Part shown: positions 21,251 through 32,174 of the stretch, in pieces
Layout of the letters: every line of letters begins with the position of its first letter
Numbering within the stretch: position 1 is the stretch's first letter
Assembly: GCA_911728455.2 (NCBI GenBank)
Contig: OU452225.1
Location: 24,896,495 to 24,960,494, forward strand
Length of the DNA: 64,000 bases
From: Marthasterias glacialis
Lineage: Eukaryota > Echinodermata > Asteroidea > Forcipulatida > Asteriidae
Direction of reading: 5' to 3'
Made by a program: the position numbers and the translations under genes
The notes under the pieces: model-generated
Told to the model about the DNA's origin: nothing
The model's input: the letters and a program-made list of their open reading frames with translations, nothing else
Database searches by the model: none

Positions 21251-23167
21251 TAGAAGAGTAAATTGAATCTTCTCCCTTTGCAGTTTTCAACAAGCATACC
21301 ACACAGCCAACCTTGTTAAATATGAAAATGTCATCCAAATGGGCGGTGATGTATCAGTGGGGCAACAGTGTTTTGTCTTGGATTGTGGACACGATAACGT
21401 GGGAGCCTTTGCGTTCATTTACATTCCGGCAAACTAATTAATTAGCAACGGTTATTTCGAAGGTTCCTCAAATTATATTCTCTCGACCTCACAGGTTCAC
21501 GGAGGAGGGCGGAACTTGTCTCTAAAATCATGATATTCAGATTGAAACCTATCATTTCCCCCGATAGTAACACATTCTGTACATTACCTTTCGAGGGAAA
21601 ATTGTTTGTAATTGTATGTACCACACCCACAGATCCTTGTCATTTGATTGGTGAAACAAGTGTCACATGTTTTTTGTTTTTGCTTGCTGCCGCGACGCTC
21701 CAAAATTTAATATTGGACGGGCGCCCATCCAATTGTTGGACGCGTCGCAGCGTCGTTTCCAAATAATCGTCCCCGCCCGTTTGTCCAAACAAGGCATGGG
21801 TCGTGTCAAGGTGTACAAGGTTGGTGTCTAAATGGAGTCGTCCACATTGCTTAGAAGGTTTTTTTACTAGATTTTTTCTGACTGTATGGGTGGACGACTT
21901 TCCAAGTCTATATTGTGTTTATTGTGAACCCAAATTAAAGGATCTATGTGTGAGTGATATAATTTGTCGAACAGACATTGAGTGCATTTCCCTCGTGAAT
22001 TGTTGCAGAACAACAATCACTCGGTGAAATTTGTTTTTTTTTCCCCGAGGAATAGTCCATATTTCATCTCGTGATTATACTATTCGACAATTCACTCATA
22101 TTATGCATCTAATACTTGTACTGCTTTATTTATGAGGATTGCCCGTCACAAGGTCACTCATCGTCACTCAAGGATGTACCAAAAATGGGGGAGGGGGGGG
22201 GAGGAATTCACAAAGTAGTAATATATTTTGATAACTTTTACTGAGCAGGATTTACAAAAAAAAACTGCGTTCCAAATGGCAAAAATGAGGGGAATTATTT
22301 GGATGTATTGGCTTCGTTTTAAAGTAACTTAGCTTCTACATCAAAGGTTGCTGTGCGCATTTTTCAATCGTTTCGAATCATGCATCATACCTAAAAAAAA
22401 TGTTGTTGTACAACAGTTTTCAAAGTAAAACAGGATAATTGGCAAAACTTAAATTGTTGTAATCTGTTCTTATCCTGTTGGGTAGTCATTACGTCACACG
22501 CGTGCACATCTGCTGCACGCCCAAAGTGTTCACTACTATACTACGTCACTGTGTTATTTTACCGGAAAAACAACATCCGTTCCTTCGTTCAACGACATTT
22601 CTTATGAAAACAAACCGATATTTCTGATAAGACATTGGATCTTTGCAAGACACACGTGAAAGGCAAGTCCAGAAATTATGTTGTTCTTACATTAATCATC
22701 AAAGACAAAAAGTTCAATACATTTCCCGTGGGATTCTCGCAATCGATGGGGCCAGTTTTGTGTGAAGTGGGCGTGACTTTACAGTGAATATGTCACACCT
22801 ACCAACATGATTGGGTATTTTGTCTGAATTTTGTATTCGCATGCAAACACACATTATAAGCACGGGAATTCAGTGATTTTGTTTGTGGTGAAACAAAATA
22901 AACTCGTCAACCTTTGCCTAGGATGATTTCACAACAATAAGCTTCTACGTAGCTAGATATTTGTGGATATTATTGTCCCTGGTGTTACATCTGTCATTAT
23001 GCTTGATAATTTAAAGGTATTGTACATGTTTGGAGGAAATTGAAAGAAAAATATCATTTCCAGTTTATAAGCATTAGAAACTCAAATTAGTACCGAATTG
23101 TCTGGAGAATTATTCCAGTAGGAAGTACGAACATCTGCCAGAGAACTGTTCCCCTCACGTCCCACTT
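21251..23167. other. Unique sequence with one hairpin; no gene recognised
   Basis: The open frames at 21530-21766 and 21803-22027 are unrecognised. A GC-rich hairpin at 21692-21754 is listed separately. A G-run lies at 22180-22205. The rest is plain AT-rich DNA. Confidence 0.5.
21692..21754. repeat. Extended GC-rich palindrome
   Basis: The outer arms are gcgacgctccaa and ttggacgcgtcgc (one extra base in the right arm). An inner palindrome is attgga...tccaat around cgggcgccca. The whole 60-base block could fold into a long hairpin or cruciform. Confidence 0.6.
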
Positions 23168-23551
23168 CGGCGTGTCATGGCCGAGCGGCCTAGTGCAATG
23201 GACTCAAGTTCTGCTGGCTGAAAAAAAAACGGAGTGTGGGTTCGATTCCCCGTCGTGGCACTTGCGTCTCCTGAGCAAGGCACTTAACCATAATTGCTTC
23301 TCTTCACCCAGGTGTATACATGGGAACCTGTGAGGGCTGAGACAGTATCGTGTTGGATTAACCCCTTATATAATGCGAATATAAGCAGCTTGAAGTGGTA
23401 AGCTCCCCAGGGAGTTGAGAAAGTTTAAGGAATGATCAGAGTATGCCTGATGAACAGGGATAATAATGCTGTAAAGCGCCTTGATCTATAGCTACTAGTA
23501 AGATATGTGCACTATATAAGAACCAAGTACATGTATTATTATTATCATTAT
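23168..23551 (+). mobile_element. Full-length tRNA-derived SINE
   Basis: Same family as 12513-12898: head cgtgtcatggccgagcggc, B box gggttcgattccccg, then tcctgagcaaggcacttaac, ttgcttctcttcacccag, the 3' block gctgtaaagcgccttgatc, and an (att)n tail. The variable region of the head carries an A9 insertion at 23222-23230. It is not a functional tRNA gene. Confidence 0.9.
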
Positions 23552-23972
23552 TAATTCTTCATTGCGATTTATCAATTCGAAATCCGCACAAAAGGAACAT
23601 GCCTAAAAATCCTGTCAACCACAGACCGTTTTTCTTCGTGTTTTCTCGAAGCATGATCGCCTCAGGTAATGCCATGTTAACGGGCTAGCTATTTAGGCCT
23701 ATAATTTTTTTATTGAAAACTAGAGAATATGAATGAATGTGCTCCTCCACATTGCAATGATGTATTAAGAATGGGAGACTTTTGAAACGCTGGTGGCAGC
23801 AGACAAAACAGACCTTTCTGACAGTTCTGAGCGTGCGCGCACATGCTCAGTGCTGCGTGTGTAGTTCTGAGCGTGCGTGCTAAGAACCGTGAAAAAGGAC
23901 CGTCCAGAAGTCTCCCATTGGTTATATGGTATAGATTCTACTTGGTCCGTTGAATTCTTACACTTGTCATCT
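23552..23972. other. Unique sequence, no gene recognised
   Basis: Contains a local near-repeat at 23823-23885, where ttctgagcgtgcgcgcacat and ttctgagcgtgcgtgc appear about 40 bases apart. Open frames on both strands are unrecognised. Confidence 0.45.
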
Positions 23973-24165
23973 GGGCCCAATTTCATAGAGCTGCTTAAGC
24001 AGAAAATATTGCTGCAAAAGTTCCTGCTAAGCAAAAATAAACAGGATACCAGTCACAAAGTGTACATGTGACATGGTATTTTGGCTAGCAACCTTATTCT
24101 GGTAAGCATAATTTTGTTGTGCTTAGCTACTTTTTGTGCTTAAGCAGCTCTATGAAATTGGGCCC
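23973..24165. mobile_element. MITE family A, intact copy with perfect TIRs
   Basis: It starts GGGCCCAATTTCATAGAG and ends with the exact reverse complement. The terminal inverted repeats are 29 bases long and perfect (23973-24001 and 24137-24165). The 193-base body contains taagcaaaaataaacagg, accagtcacaaagtg and ttttggctagcaacc. It is non-coding, and this is the best reference copy in the window. Other copies lie at 1988, 2127, 25348, 26052, 39210, 42789, 57752 and 59219. Confidence 0.9.
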
Positions 24166-25070
24166 TGTTCGTATCTCACAATGATTACAATTAAAGATAG
24201 AGAAGGGCGCAAGGTGTGATGGTTTACAGAGCTAATTGAATGTAGCTTACTCTAAATTTGGTCAAAGGTCATCAATTTATTTTACTATCTGGGAAATCCT
24301 GACGATGTAGCACCTTTAAGGCTAAAAAAACACTCTTTCTCAAAAGTTAAATTTTTTACAAAAATCAACAAGTTTGTGTCCGGCCTAAAGTTCTTGAATG
24401 CCCCAAATTAGAGCAACAAATCATTTCGTAAATAAATGCTTTGTACTTGTGCATCGACCCATTAGATTAAAATATAGTTTGGCAAAGAATTTATTTTGGT
24501 TTTCAGGAAAAACAACCAAATTACTCTTTGTAATTTATGAGTTTGTTTTCATAAAAAAATTATATTATGGGTCCTATTCATTGTCGATAATTATGATAAT
24601 GACATGCAATTTGTCTCGCATCATTGCATGGTCCTCGTGCGATTGTTATCTTTGCTAATCAGACGAACTACGTACACACTAACTGCCTCAACTCACTCAG
24701 CTGATGCCTTGAGCAGCTAATTGGTGTTGAGGGAGTCTATCATACATCTGGGCGCAGAGAAGCAATTATAGTTTAGGGTCCATGTACTTTGCGCAGTGGC
24801 ATTCAGCACCGTGACCAGCAATGTTAGTATACAATAGTTTTTTGAAAACACACCGACTGTACGGGCGCGATGTCCGGAACTGCCCAGCACAAATGCTTAC
24901 AACGGGCAAAGCAATTTCGGCTCAGCAGCACTGACGACGTGTTACCAGCCAAAACGTGATGTGAACTATATTGTTTGTGATTGGTTCTCCGCCAGTTTTT
25001 GAACAGCTAATTAGATGTTTTTTCGAAGCAATGCCTCTGTGATGGGCAATAAGTTGAGTCCTGCAAGGCT
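24166..25070. other. Unique sequence; compact block at 24670-24830
   Basis: Bases 24670-24830 are repeat-free, with ctcagctgatgcc, gagcagctaattggtg and gcgcagtggcattcag, and could be a regulatory element. Upstream (24390-24660) is a T-rich open frame without recognisable content. Confidence 0.4.
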
Positions 25071-25071
25071 T

Positions 25072-25341
25072 GATTTCACAAAGAGCTAAGATTGATCTTT
25101 GTTGTGTATAAATCTTTACTCAGCAAAGTGTGAAGCCACAATACAAACCACGATGGTGATATTGACAACTCATCTTAGGCCATTTACGAAACCACGGCTT
25201 GGGCTTATAGGCTCCGTGAGTTATTTCGACAACGTGTGGTTTCCTTACGGGGCTTCAAACAGGTGGACGGAGCCCAAGCCCAAGCCCAAACCGTGGTTTC
25301 ATTAATGGCCTTAAGATGAATCTTGGTGCTTTGTAAATCTG
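25072..25341. mobile_element. MITE family C copy interrupted by family B
   Basis: The outer ends are gatttcacaaagagctaag on the left and the inverted ctttgtaaatct on the right, matching family C (compare 57507). The centre, 25176-25313, is a family B element: ggccatttacgaaaccacgg on the left and ccgtggtttcattaatggcc on the right. This is a nested insertion. A family A copy begins only seven bases downstream. Confidence 0.65.
25176..25313. mobile_element. MITE family B copy
   Basis: The inverted ends ggccatttacgaaaccacgg and ccgtggtttcattaatggcc enclose gggcttataggctccg and gacggagcccaagccc. It forms a near-complete foldback of about 135 bases. Copies lie at 57122-57274 and, diverged, 53685-53950. 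Confidence 0.7.
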
Positions 25342-25347
25342 AGCCCC

Positions 25348-25535
25348 GGGCCCAATTTTATGAACAAAGCTTTTAGGCCAAAATTACGGCTAAGCAAATC
25401 TACTCACTAAGCAAAATAGTAGCAGAGCATCAGTCACAGCAGTGTGATTGTCTGATAAAGTGCTTCTGCTTCATCAGATTTTCCAGTCCTTAGCTAATTT
25501 ATTGTTGTCCCTGCCAGCTTCATGAAATTGGATCC
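25348..25535. mobile_element. MITE family A copy
   Basis: It begins gggcccaattttatgaac and ends cttcatgaaattggatcc, the inverted form of the ends of 23973-24165. The interior keeps gctaagcaaatc, tcagtcacagcag and cttagctaattta. Confidence 0.75.
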
Positions 25536-26051
25536 AGTTCGATTGGCCGCACGAAGGCCACGACAAAATCCTCACGATTCCTTCTCCTTGAATTGCTCAC
25601 ACCCAAACGAACATCAACATATTTTATACATTCTCCAGATTGTAACCAGCACCCCTCTCTCTCTCTCTCGGGTCAAGTGAGCAAGCATCCAGTGGGAAGA
25701 TAATAAATAATTCTTTTACCCTAGAACTACTGAAAAAGGTCATTCGGTACTCGGTATACGGCGAAATGTGATGCCTCGATGAAGTGGTTTTGCGTTTTAG
25801 AACACAAGTCTCTGCGCTTGTCTGAAAGCCCGCCGCAAATAAGCTGTTTACACTGCGACCTCAAAAGAAAAAGAAACCTTTATTAATTGAATCGTGTTTC
25901 TCACAACAAATGCCTCAACATACTTCGCTCTGATGTGATTGTACATATACTTAATAAATCTAGTTATTTCCTAATCGAAATACTACTTCCATGTACATGC
26001 GGAAAGTACGGAGCCCTACAAGTGCCATACAAATTAACACACATGCCTGCC
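25536..26051. other. Unique sequence with a (CT)n tract
   Basis: A ctctctctctctctc run lies at 25655-25668. No exon recognised. Confidence 0.45.
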
Positions 26052-26167
26052 GGGCCCATTTTCACAAAGCTGGGTAAGCGCACATACATTTTGTTTTAAG
26101 AAGAAACAAAGAGTGTTTTTTTTTGAACAAGTGTTTCTACTTAACGGCTTCATGAAATAATGGTCCT
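26052..26167. mobile_element. MITE family A, shortened copy
   Basis: It starts gggcccattttcacaaagc and ends cttcatgaaataatggtcc with a reduced interior. Confidence 0.6.
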
Positions 26168-26918
26168 GGTCCATTACGTATATATGTGGGAATATGCTCA
26201 GATCTCCCGGCAGATCGGGTTCTGGGATCGGACTCTGACCCGCACTAGCGAACAAAAAAAAATACATCTTGATCACAGTAACAGCAACAATGAAAAACAG
26301 CAGTGCAAAGAGTAAGACATGTCGTCCAAAGTGCTCTCCGATGTGAATGATCGATAGATTCAATTAAAATTGTTGCCCTGAATTCTAAAAGCATCCGAAT
26401 GTTTTTCTTTGTTTTTTTTTCACACAGACTCGAATTTTGCTCAATTTTTGTTCAGATGCGCGTAAGAGTTTTGCAAGTCTTGCGCGAGACATTGCATCAT
26501 TTTTATTGCAGATTTCGGCGTCTTAAATAATGGAAACTTGACTTGTTTTTGCTTGACAGTATACTTGTGTGATAGACTATTTGTTTCAAGCAGACGGTAA
26601 AGTGTGTAAACATTTAGTTTGGTGATGTTCAACGGAAGAGTATACACATTCTCGCAAAAACCAATGACAGATTGGCTTTCAGATGTAGTTTGTTTCAGCC
26701 TATGCTTTTAAACTCAATGATAATGTTGATGGCCAGTGGATTGGATTAGCCTACATTAGCGGGTGAACTTTAGAATGGGCTGCGTTTAGGATGCTCAATG
26801 GCATAGCCATGATTTTTTTTTCACTGGGGGAGGGGTGGGGTACGGGGGGCGGGTACGGGGGGCATTACTTTTCAGTGGGGCAACGAGGGGCCATGTTTTT
26901 AAGGCACTATACTTGTAT
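26168..26918. other. Unique sequence, no gene recognised
   Basis: Bases 26205-26250 (gatctcccggcagatcgggt, then gacccgcactagcgaac) may be a decayed tRNA-like SINE head. Bases 26815-26895 are a G-rich stretch with two tacggggggc words. No coding exon seen. Confidence 0.4.
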
Positions 26919-26998
26919 CTGGATTAGTTACTGGATTAACAGGACTAGTTACTCAACCTAACTCAAGTCCTAGCGCTTTGTGAAATCCACACCTGGGC
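26919..26998. mobile_element. MITE family C, right-half fragment
   Basis: The words gactagttactcaacc, aactcaagtcctagcgctt and tgtgaaatccacacc match the right half of the elements at 57507-57754. The left half is not recognisable. Confidence 0.55.
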
Positions 26999-27480
26999 AA
27001 GAAATTGAACAAGCTTATTTTGATCACATCATAAACCAATTTACACAAGTGAAAACAAGGAAGGTGCAGTTATAATTGTCATGTAGTGCCATAATTTGTT
27101 AACTGAAAGATAAACGTGCTTGACTTGTATTATTGAGCTGATACTTTGGTAAAGTTATCTAAACGATGGGTGTCAAAATAATGTTCGGACAGGGGCGGAC
27201 TTTCAGTGCCTTCCATCGGCACTATTGTCCGTAGATACGCCCCTGTATTCGTGAACAGGTAAAGATCATTTTAATGTTGCGAATAATTCTGTTTTATTTA
27301 ATAGGTAACAGCAGGGGTTGGATTTGGTGACATGGCTGACCAGCATGATTAACAGGGGGCTGTAGTCTCAGGCTTTGGGGCTACGCAATGGATGTGGTTT
27401 TATCGTGATGGTGTTTCAACTGGTAACGTGGACGTGTGTGGTAGAGGCAATTCGGATAGCCATCGTTGCAGTGAAGTGTG
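26999..27480. other. Unique sequence; small inverted motif at 27187-27245
   Basis: A caggggcggac at 27189 and a gtccgtag...acgcccctg at 27227-27245 form an imperfect inverted pair, possibly a 60-base miniature element. No gene recognised. Confidence 0.4.
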
Positions 27481-27950
27481 GCGTGTCGTGGCCGAGCAGT
27501 CAAGCGCACTGGACTCAAGCTCTGGTAAGTGATGTTTGAAGCTTTGCATGGTGTAAAGGATAAGTGATTAGAACTAGTTAATTAGTAAACTAGCGGGTAC
27601 AACCGTGTATAAATCTCTTTTTGGAGGAGTGGTGGCTCTGAAAAGCTCTGGTGTTTCTGACCAGCAGGGTGTGGGTTCGAGTCCCGGTCTTGACACGTGT
27701 GTCCTAAAGCAAGTTTTAAACTAGTTTAAACTATTCGCTAAGAGAAGGGATCTGCCTCCGTGTTTCTGGCAGTGGTTGCTGATTGCGCCGCAGCACCTTG
27801 TAAACCCATATAAGGTGCTACATAAATGGATCTCATAATTCAATAGCTTCAAAAAAATGTCCTAAAAATGACAATAATAAGCGCTCTGAATACCTAATTG
27901 TTTGTATAGATACGTGCGCTATATAAAACTGCGGTGTTATTATTATTGTT
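27481..27950 (+). mobile_element. tRNA-derived SINE split by a 117-bp insertion
   Basis: The head starts gcgtgtcgtggccgagcag and runs to ggactcaagctctgg, then resumes at tgtttctgaccagcag with the B box gggttcgagtcccgg and the body acgtgtgtcctaaagcaag. It ends tgcgctatataaaactgc with an (att)n tail. The SINE's middle (27720-27880) is diverged from the other copies. The insertion is listed separately. Confidence 0.8.
27526..27642. mobile_element. Small repeat family D, inserted in a SINE
   Basis: The word aagctctgg occurs directly before the insertion (27517-27525) and again at its end (27643-27651), which is a 9-base target duplication. Removing one copy and the 117 bases restores the SINE head. 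The insert shares gtaaactagcgggtacaacc and ggaggagtggtggctctg with 13340-13470. Confidence 0.7.
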
Positions 27951-28987
27951 AACTCTGGATTATTACTGTACTAGATTTGTAGCTGATATTGCAGTGTTCT
28001 TACTCTGTGTGATTCAATTCATACATGAAAAAATAAACCTGTGAAAATTTGGGCTCAATCCGTCATCTGAGTCAGGAGAAAATAGTGAGAAACCGTGCAC
28101 ACTTTTCAATATGTAAACACACTGTCCTTAATTCCAGTTGTTAAAACCGAAATTAAAATCGGGGTCTTCAGAGTCTATTCGATTGACTTGGCATTATTGC
28201 AGACAGACATATTTCTATGGAAGATCGGTACTGTAAACTTGATAATCAGTAAGCTTTTAGACTGATACTATAAAAAAAAATTGGATGAATACCAATCCCG
28301 TGTTGTACCTTTAAGCTTGAATTTTGTAAGCAGGAATCTATTTAAAACATCGATACCATTTGGTGAGTGATGAGGTTACGTGGGGGAAATGCTCTGAGGC
28401 TACAAATATGGCGAGTAAGAGAAAGAACATTAGAAATTATATTATTTGTTTCACCTATAAATAAATCAGAGAAGTCATTGATTTAAAGGTTAGCAAATTA
28501 AGACACTCTTGCACCTGGGGTGTAACCCCTCCTTCGGTACTTTTAAAGCAGCGGGAGGTCAAGGAGCTTATTGGGCGACTTTAGTGTGGGAGACTTCACT
28601 ATGTGAAGAAAAAACAACATTTTGAACACGTTGAACACACAATCTAAAACAATAGGCCTATGGTTGTTGCGCACAAAGTTTCAAATAAGACGATAACAAG
28701 AAGCCTTATATGGAAGACATGCAAAGACATGTTTTTCGCAGCCGCGGTAAATCAATATTCTGATACACGCTGAACGGGTTTTTAAGACAGTGAATCAAAG
28801 ATAACAAATTTTAAATGGATTTTCACACCTGTATTGGCCATTTCGAAAATCATATACTGTTCCGTGTAAAATACAAACGCTTGAATTTTTGTTTAATATG
28901 TAATTTAAGAAAATACACGTGAAGGAAATGCTTTTACCTAACTGACCTTGATGGGACACATTGCTTTCGGATTGGGCGCTTTGGGGC

Positions 28988-28996
28988 TATAAAAGG
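28988..28996 (+). promoter_or_regulatory. Strong TATA-box match
   Basis: The sequence TATAAAAGG in a GC context (ggggc before, cg after) is a consensus TATA box. No recognised exon follows within about 1 kb, so it may be fortuitous. Confidence 0.25.
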
Positions 28997-29105
28997 CGTT
29001 TGAAATGAAACGAATATGGTTGGAAAGAAATTTTTAAAGTAGAATATAATGGTTCACATAAATATCCCTCGAAATTGTGTGGTTTTAGTTTAATCTTATG
29101 AGAGA

Positions 29106-29163
29106 ACACGGTCCGCCATTTTGTAGAACCAAATTTCTGACTTCACAAAATGGCGGACCGTGT
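29106..29163. repeat. Perfect 19-bp inverted repeat
   Basis: Left arm acacggtccgccattttgt, right arm its exact reverse complement, loop 20 bases. The arms are GC-richer than their surroundings. 'Accgccattttgt'-type ends are common in MITEs, so this may be a minimal foldback element. Confidence 0.75.
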
Positions 29164-29891
29164 GTATCTATGGAGAATGAGGGTCTCGCTGGTTCTACTT
29201 CTAGAGGCAAATGTATGTTGTTGTCTTTTTAATCCTTACTAATAACAGGTACTGCATGAAAAATTCTTTAAAAGGATAAGGTGATATTCCAAACAGCAAT
29301 TTTTGAAGAGATTGGTAGGCAATGTGTCCCTTATAACAGAATTTTCGGGGTATCAACATAAATCAGTGCAAATTGGTGTTGTTGTTCAAATGTTGTGTCA
29401 GGTGTAAAATAAATTTATACAGTCACACAAGTACTCCTCCTATGTTCATATGCCCATGGTTGCAAAAGCAGTTTTATGGCATTTCTATTGTTGGAACAAA
29501 CACATAGTATTCATGAAACCTTAAGGCATGTTCTGCAACAAACAAGGTGTTTTGTTCTCTACTTGAAGATACTAGCGAGTTAAAATTAGGATTTTTCAAG
29601 AATTTCCTTTTTCTTTCCCATAATAGGGTGTTGCCATTAAATAGAATTAAAAGGTACTTTAAAGATAATACAAATATATGATGTATACAACTTTAAGTGA
29701 CATATATTACATGAAAAAAAATACAAGGGGGATTTTCTTTTCTTTTATTTTGTTCACGTCAAAATGGCAAAATAGTTTGTTTGTTTGTTTGTTTGTTTTT
29801 TGTTTTGTTTTGGGGATTTGGGTTTTTATCAGAGGCACATGTAATAGGTTTTTTTTATTTATTTTAATTTAAAAAAATGACATGCTTGTAT

Positions 29892-30012
29892 TAGCTAAAT
29901 CCAATTAATGTTGCTTTAAATTTTCTTGTAATCGCTACGGACATTTTCATCTGAGAAAAAAAAACAAGAACCAATCAACAAAAAGACAGAATCTGATTAC
30001 CAAAAACTACAT
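29892..30012 (+). repeat. Diverged direct repeat, unit 1
   Basis: Matches 30598-30722 in order: taaatccaa, gttgctttaaattttcttg, cgctacg, acattttcatct, a polyA stretch, accaa and aatctgattacc. The intervening sequence is unique. It may be an old local duplication or two insertions of one family. Confidence 0.6.
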
Positions 30013-30597
30013 TGAATCAAAAATAACAAATTGTTAAATGTGTTTTAACACCTGTTCCGGCAATTTTGAAAATCATGCAACCATAACTCATTCCTCTGTA
30101 CGCCTTGAAACACTTCAGGCTATTTATTCTCTACGTTTTCCCTCCCTGTCCATAATGTTGCATGCCTTGATTCCAATTTATTTAATGGCCTATCAAAATC
30201 TACTTCGTCAAGTGTCTTGACTTTCATGAATCGACATAATCTCAACGTTTGTAACAAGTAGAAACATGTAGACTTCTTTTCTATATAAATGGAATTTCCA
30301 GCGAAGATAGCGTTCTTAGAAAGCCTCTTAGGGGAAGCCGAGCAGACAATGCAGGCTTCGGTAATGGCCGACTGCATTATATAAAAAAAAAAATGTCGCC
30401 GTTTGAAAAAACTTGCCGGATAAGACGGCATTGCGGATGAAATCGGTCTGTCACATAACCACATTCGGAATATGAAACCATTACAATAAAAAAATAATAA
30501 TAACCAATAAATAAATAGTTTAAAAAATAATAACAATAAATAATAATAAAAAGGGGAAAAAACACCGATCGTTTTGCTTCTCTCTCATCAAGCTTGA
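30013..30597. other. Unique AT-rich sequence between direct repeats
   Basis: The minus-strand 138-codon open frame at 30120-30536 is rich in Phe, Tyr and Lys from A/T tracts and has no domain. Not called. Confidence 0.45.
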
Positions 30598-30722
30598 TTT
30601 ATCTAAATCCAACTGATGTTCTTGTTTTAAATTTTCTTGCAAACGCTACGTACATTTTCATCTTAAAAACAAAACAAAAACCAACCAACACAAAGACGAA
30701 ATCTGATTACCATAAACTATTT
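30598..30722 (+). repeat. Diverged direct repeat, unit 2
   Basis: Second copy of the unit at 29892-30012, with about one change every six to eight bases by eye. Beyond it, bases 30820-30850 (cggagttacgagaaaatagt) echo 28065-28100 (ctgagtcaggagaaaatagt), so the family may be wider. Confidence 0.6.
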
Positions 30723-31254
30723 ATAGTGGCTTCTATGCTATAGCCCGCGGATAACATCGGTATTGTCACAGACCAGTATAAGCCTACCCACACGCTTACG
30801 TGAAATAACAAACAATCGGTCATCGGAGTTACGAGAAAATAGTGAACAAATCTTATATATTTTTCTTTGTTTTCAAACATAGGGTTTTTGACTCGCAGAA
30901 TCAAAACTATTTGTTTTACTCATCTCTCAAAATTTATGGCATTATACAAGCACCATGTTTCACCCATGTTTCATGACCATCTGTATGCCATGTAAGTTAT
31001 GTGTGCAAATCTGTGAACACTTATATTTTTAATCTTACCAATTTGTACAAACCCTTTAAGTTAAACAGAAATAAGTTGGTATCAGTTTGTTTGCTAACCA
31101 ACAAAACAAAGTTGCAGGAAACCAGTTGAAAAAAAAAACAGTTTTAAACTGCGTGATTTTTTTGGATGGTAACTTGTGTCTGCTCAGCACCATTTTCTGG
31201 GCTTAACAAGTTGCTGTGCTTATTTGCATTTAAGTTGGCTGATCGTTTGCTTCC
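30723..31254. other. AT-rich sequence, possible family A fragment at 31150-31215
   Basis: The words tggtaacttgtgtctgctcag and gcttaacaagttgctgtgctt resemble the interior of MITE family A, without termini. No gene recognised. Confidence 0.4.
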
Positions 31255-31440
31255 CTGCCTTTCCGTGACCTCTGTGGACCCCGGTTCGAATCCCGGACTG
31301 GAGCCTTGCTTGTGAATTGGGTTTTCAGTCCCTACCTGATTGCGTAGGTTTTCCTTATTTGAGGTTTTTCCTTCCACATCTAAAATTGAACATTACTTTC
31401 TCTTCTCAGAAATCCTCATGCCTTCAGTTCACAGTGCTAC
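31255..31440 (+). mobile_element. SINE-like element, type III
   Basis: It has the tRNA B-box-like gttcgaatcccgg, then gcttgtgaattgggttttca, then gtccctacctgattgcgtag, then a pyrimidine-rich body. It matches the fragment at 16085-16225. The 77-codon minus frame over it is a by-product. Confidence 0.6.
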
Positions 31441-31589
31441 CGTTGCTTATGAAGGGTCTTTGGTTTCATTACCATAAACATATGTTAACAAAAAAATAAT
31501 AGTAATAGCGGCTCCATTAATTTGAACCCCCGTTGTTCATTGTTTAAGTCATTTTTACAGATTGTTTCAGAGATAGCCCAATAACCCAA

Positions 31590-31621
31590 ACATTAAATAA
31601 ATAAACAACTATGTAAACAAA

Positions 31622-31660
<39 letters not shown>

Positions 31661-31665
31661 ATATA
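31590..31665. repeat. Microsatellite (AAAT)n
   Basis: About 14 consecutive aaat units after a degenerate start. It could be the tail of a LINE or SINE, but no body is recognised upstream. Confidence 0.9.
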
Positions 31666-31993
31666 AAGACCACCTTTAGCAGTATATTCGTATCTAGTGA
31701 AGTGATTGGATTTGACTGAAGCTATTTATGGCATCGGTGAACCTTTCAATTCAACGGTTTACGAGTGATCAGAAAATGGTAATCGTTGGAACAAGTAATT
31801 TGATTAAAGCGTGCACAAAGGCACATATCAATAAAACAAGACGGCTTCTCCGCTAGTTAACAAGATTGTCAAAAAGTGATGCGTAGTATTCAAAGTGTAC
31901 GAGCCTCTGTGATGTTAAACTATACAGGATTCGTAACATGGATGTCACTATTGAACCCTTGAACGCACCTCACCAGCGGCGACATTTTGGAAG
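31666..31993. other. Unique sequence, no gene recognised
   Basis: Nothing beyond plain AT-rich DNA. Confidence 0.45.
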
Positions 31994-32174
31994 TCAATAG
32001 ACCTTATGCGCATGACGTCATTTGAGTAGGGCGCCCTCGGCTAGAGGTCAAAAGAAGGTTGCTCATTGGAACATCCTCTGCGCCACGCGTACGTACACGT
32101 GCGTTTTCCATTGTTGCGTCATCGTGTTACCTCTAAGATGGCGGCGCGATGACGTCATCGCATAAGGTCAATAG
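31994..32174. mobile_element. CAATAGACCTT-ended MITE with CRE palindromes
   Basis: Left end caatagaccttatgcg then catgacgtcat. Right end is the inverted form, atgacgtcatcgcataagg then tcaatag. The element is about 180 bases and GC-rich inside, with gtacgtacacgtgcg and gatggcggcgcg. Each end contains TGACGTCA, the perfect palindromic CREB/ATF site. The terminal word is shared with the elements at 34223, 39256 and 61528. Confidence 0.75.

Larger units (their letters stand above)
27951..29891. other. AT-rich sequence with a TATA box and a hairpin; no gene recognised
   Basis: No coding exon was identified on either strand. Bases 28810-28860 loosely match 30010-30080. The hairpin at 29106-29163 and the TATA-like site at 28988 are listed separately. 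Confidence 0.45.

Noticed and set aside
24696-24770. Minus-strand exon ending at GTGAGT near 24690
   Set aside because: All frames carry stops within the block.
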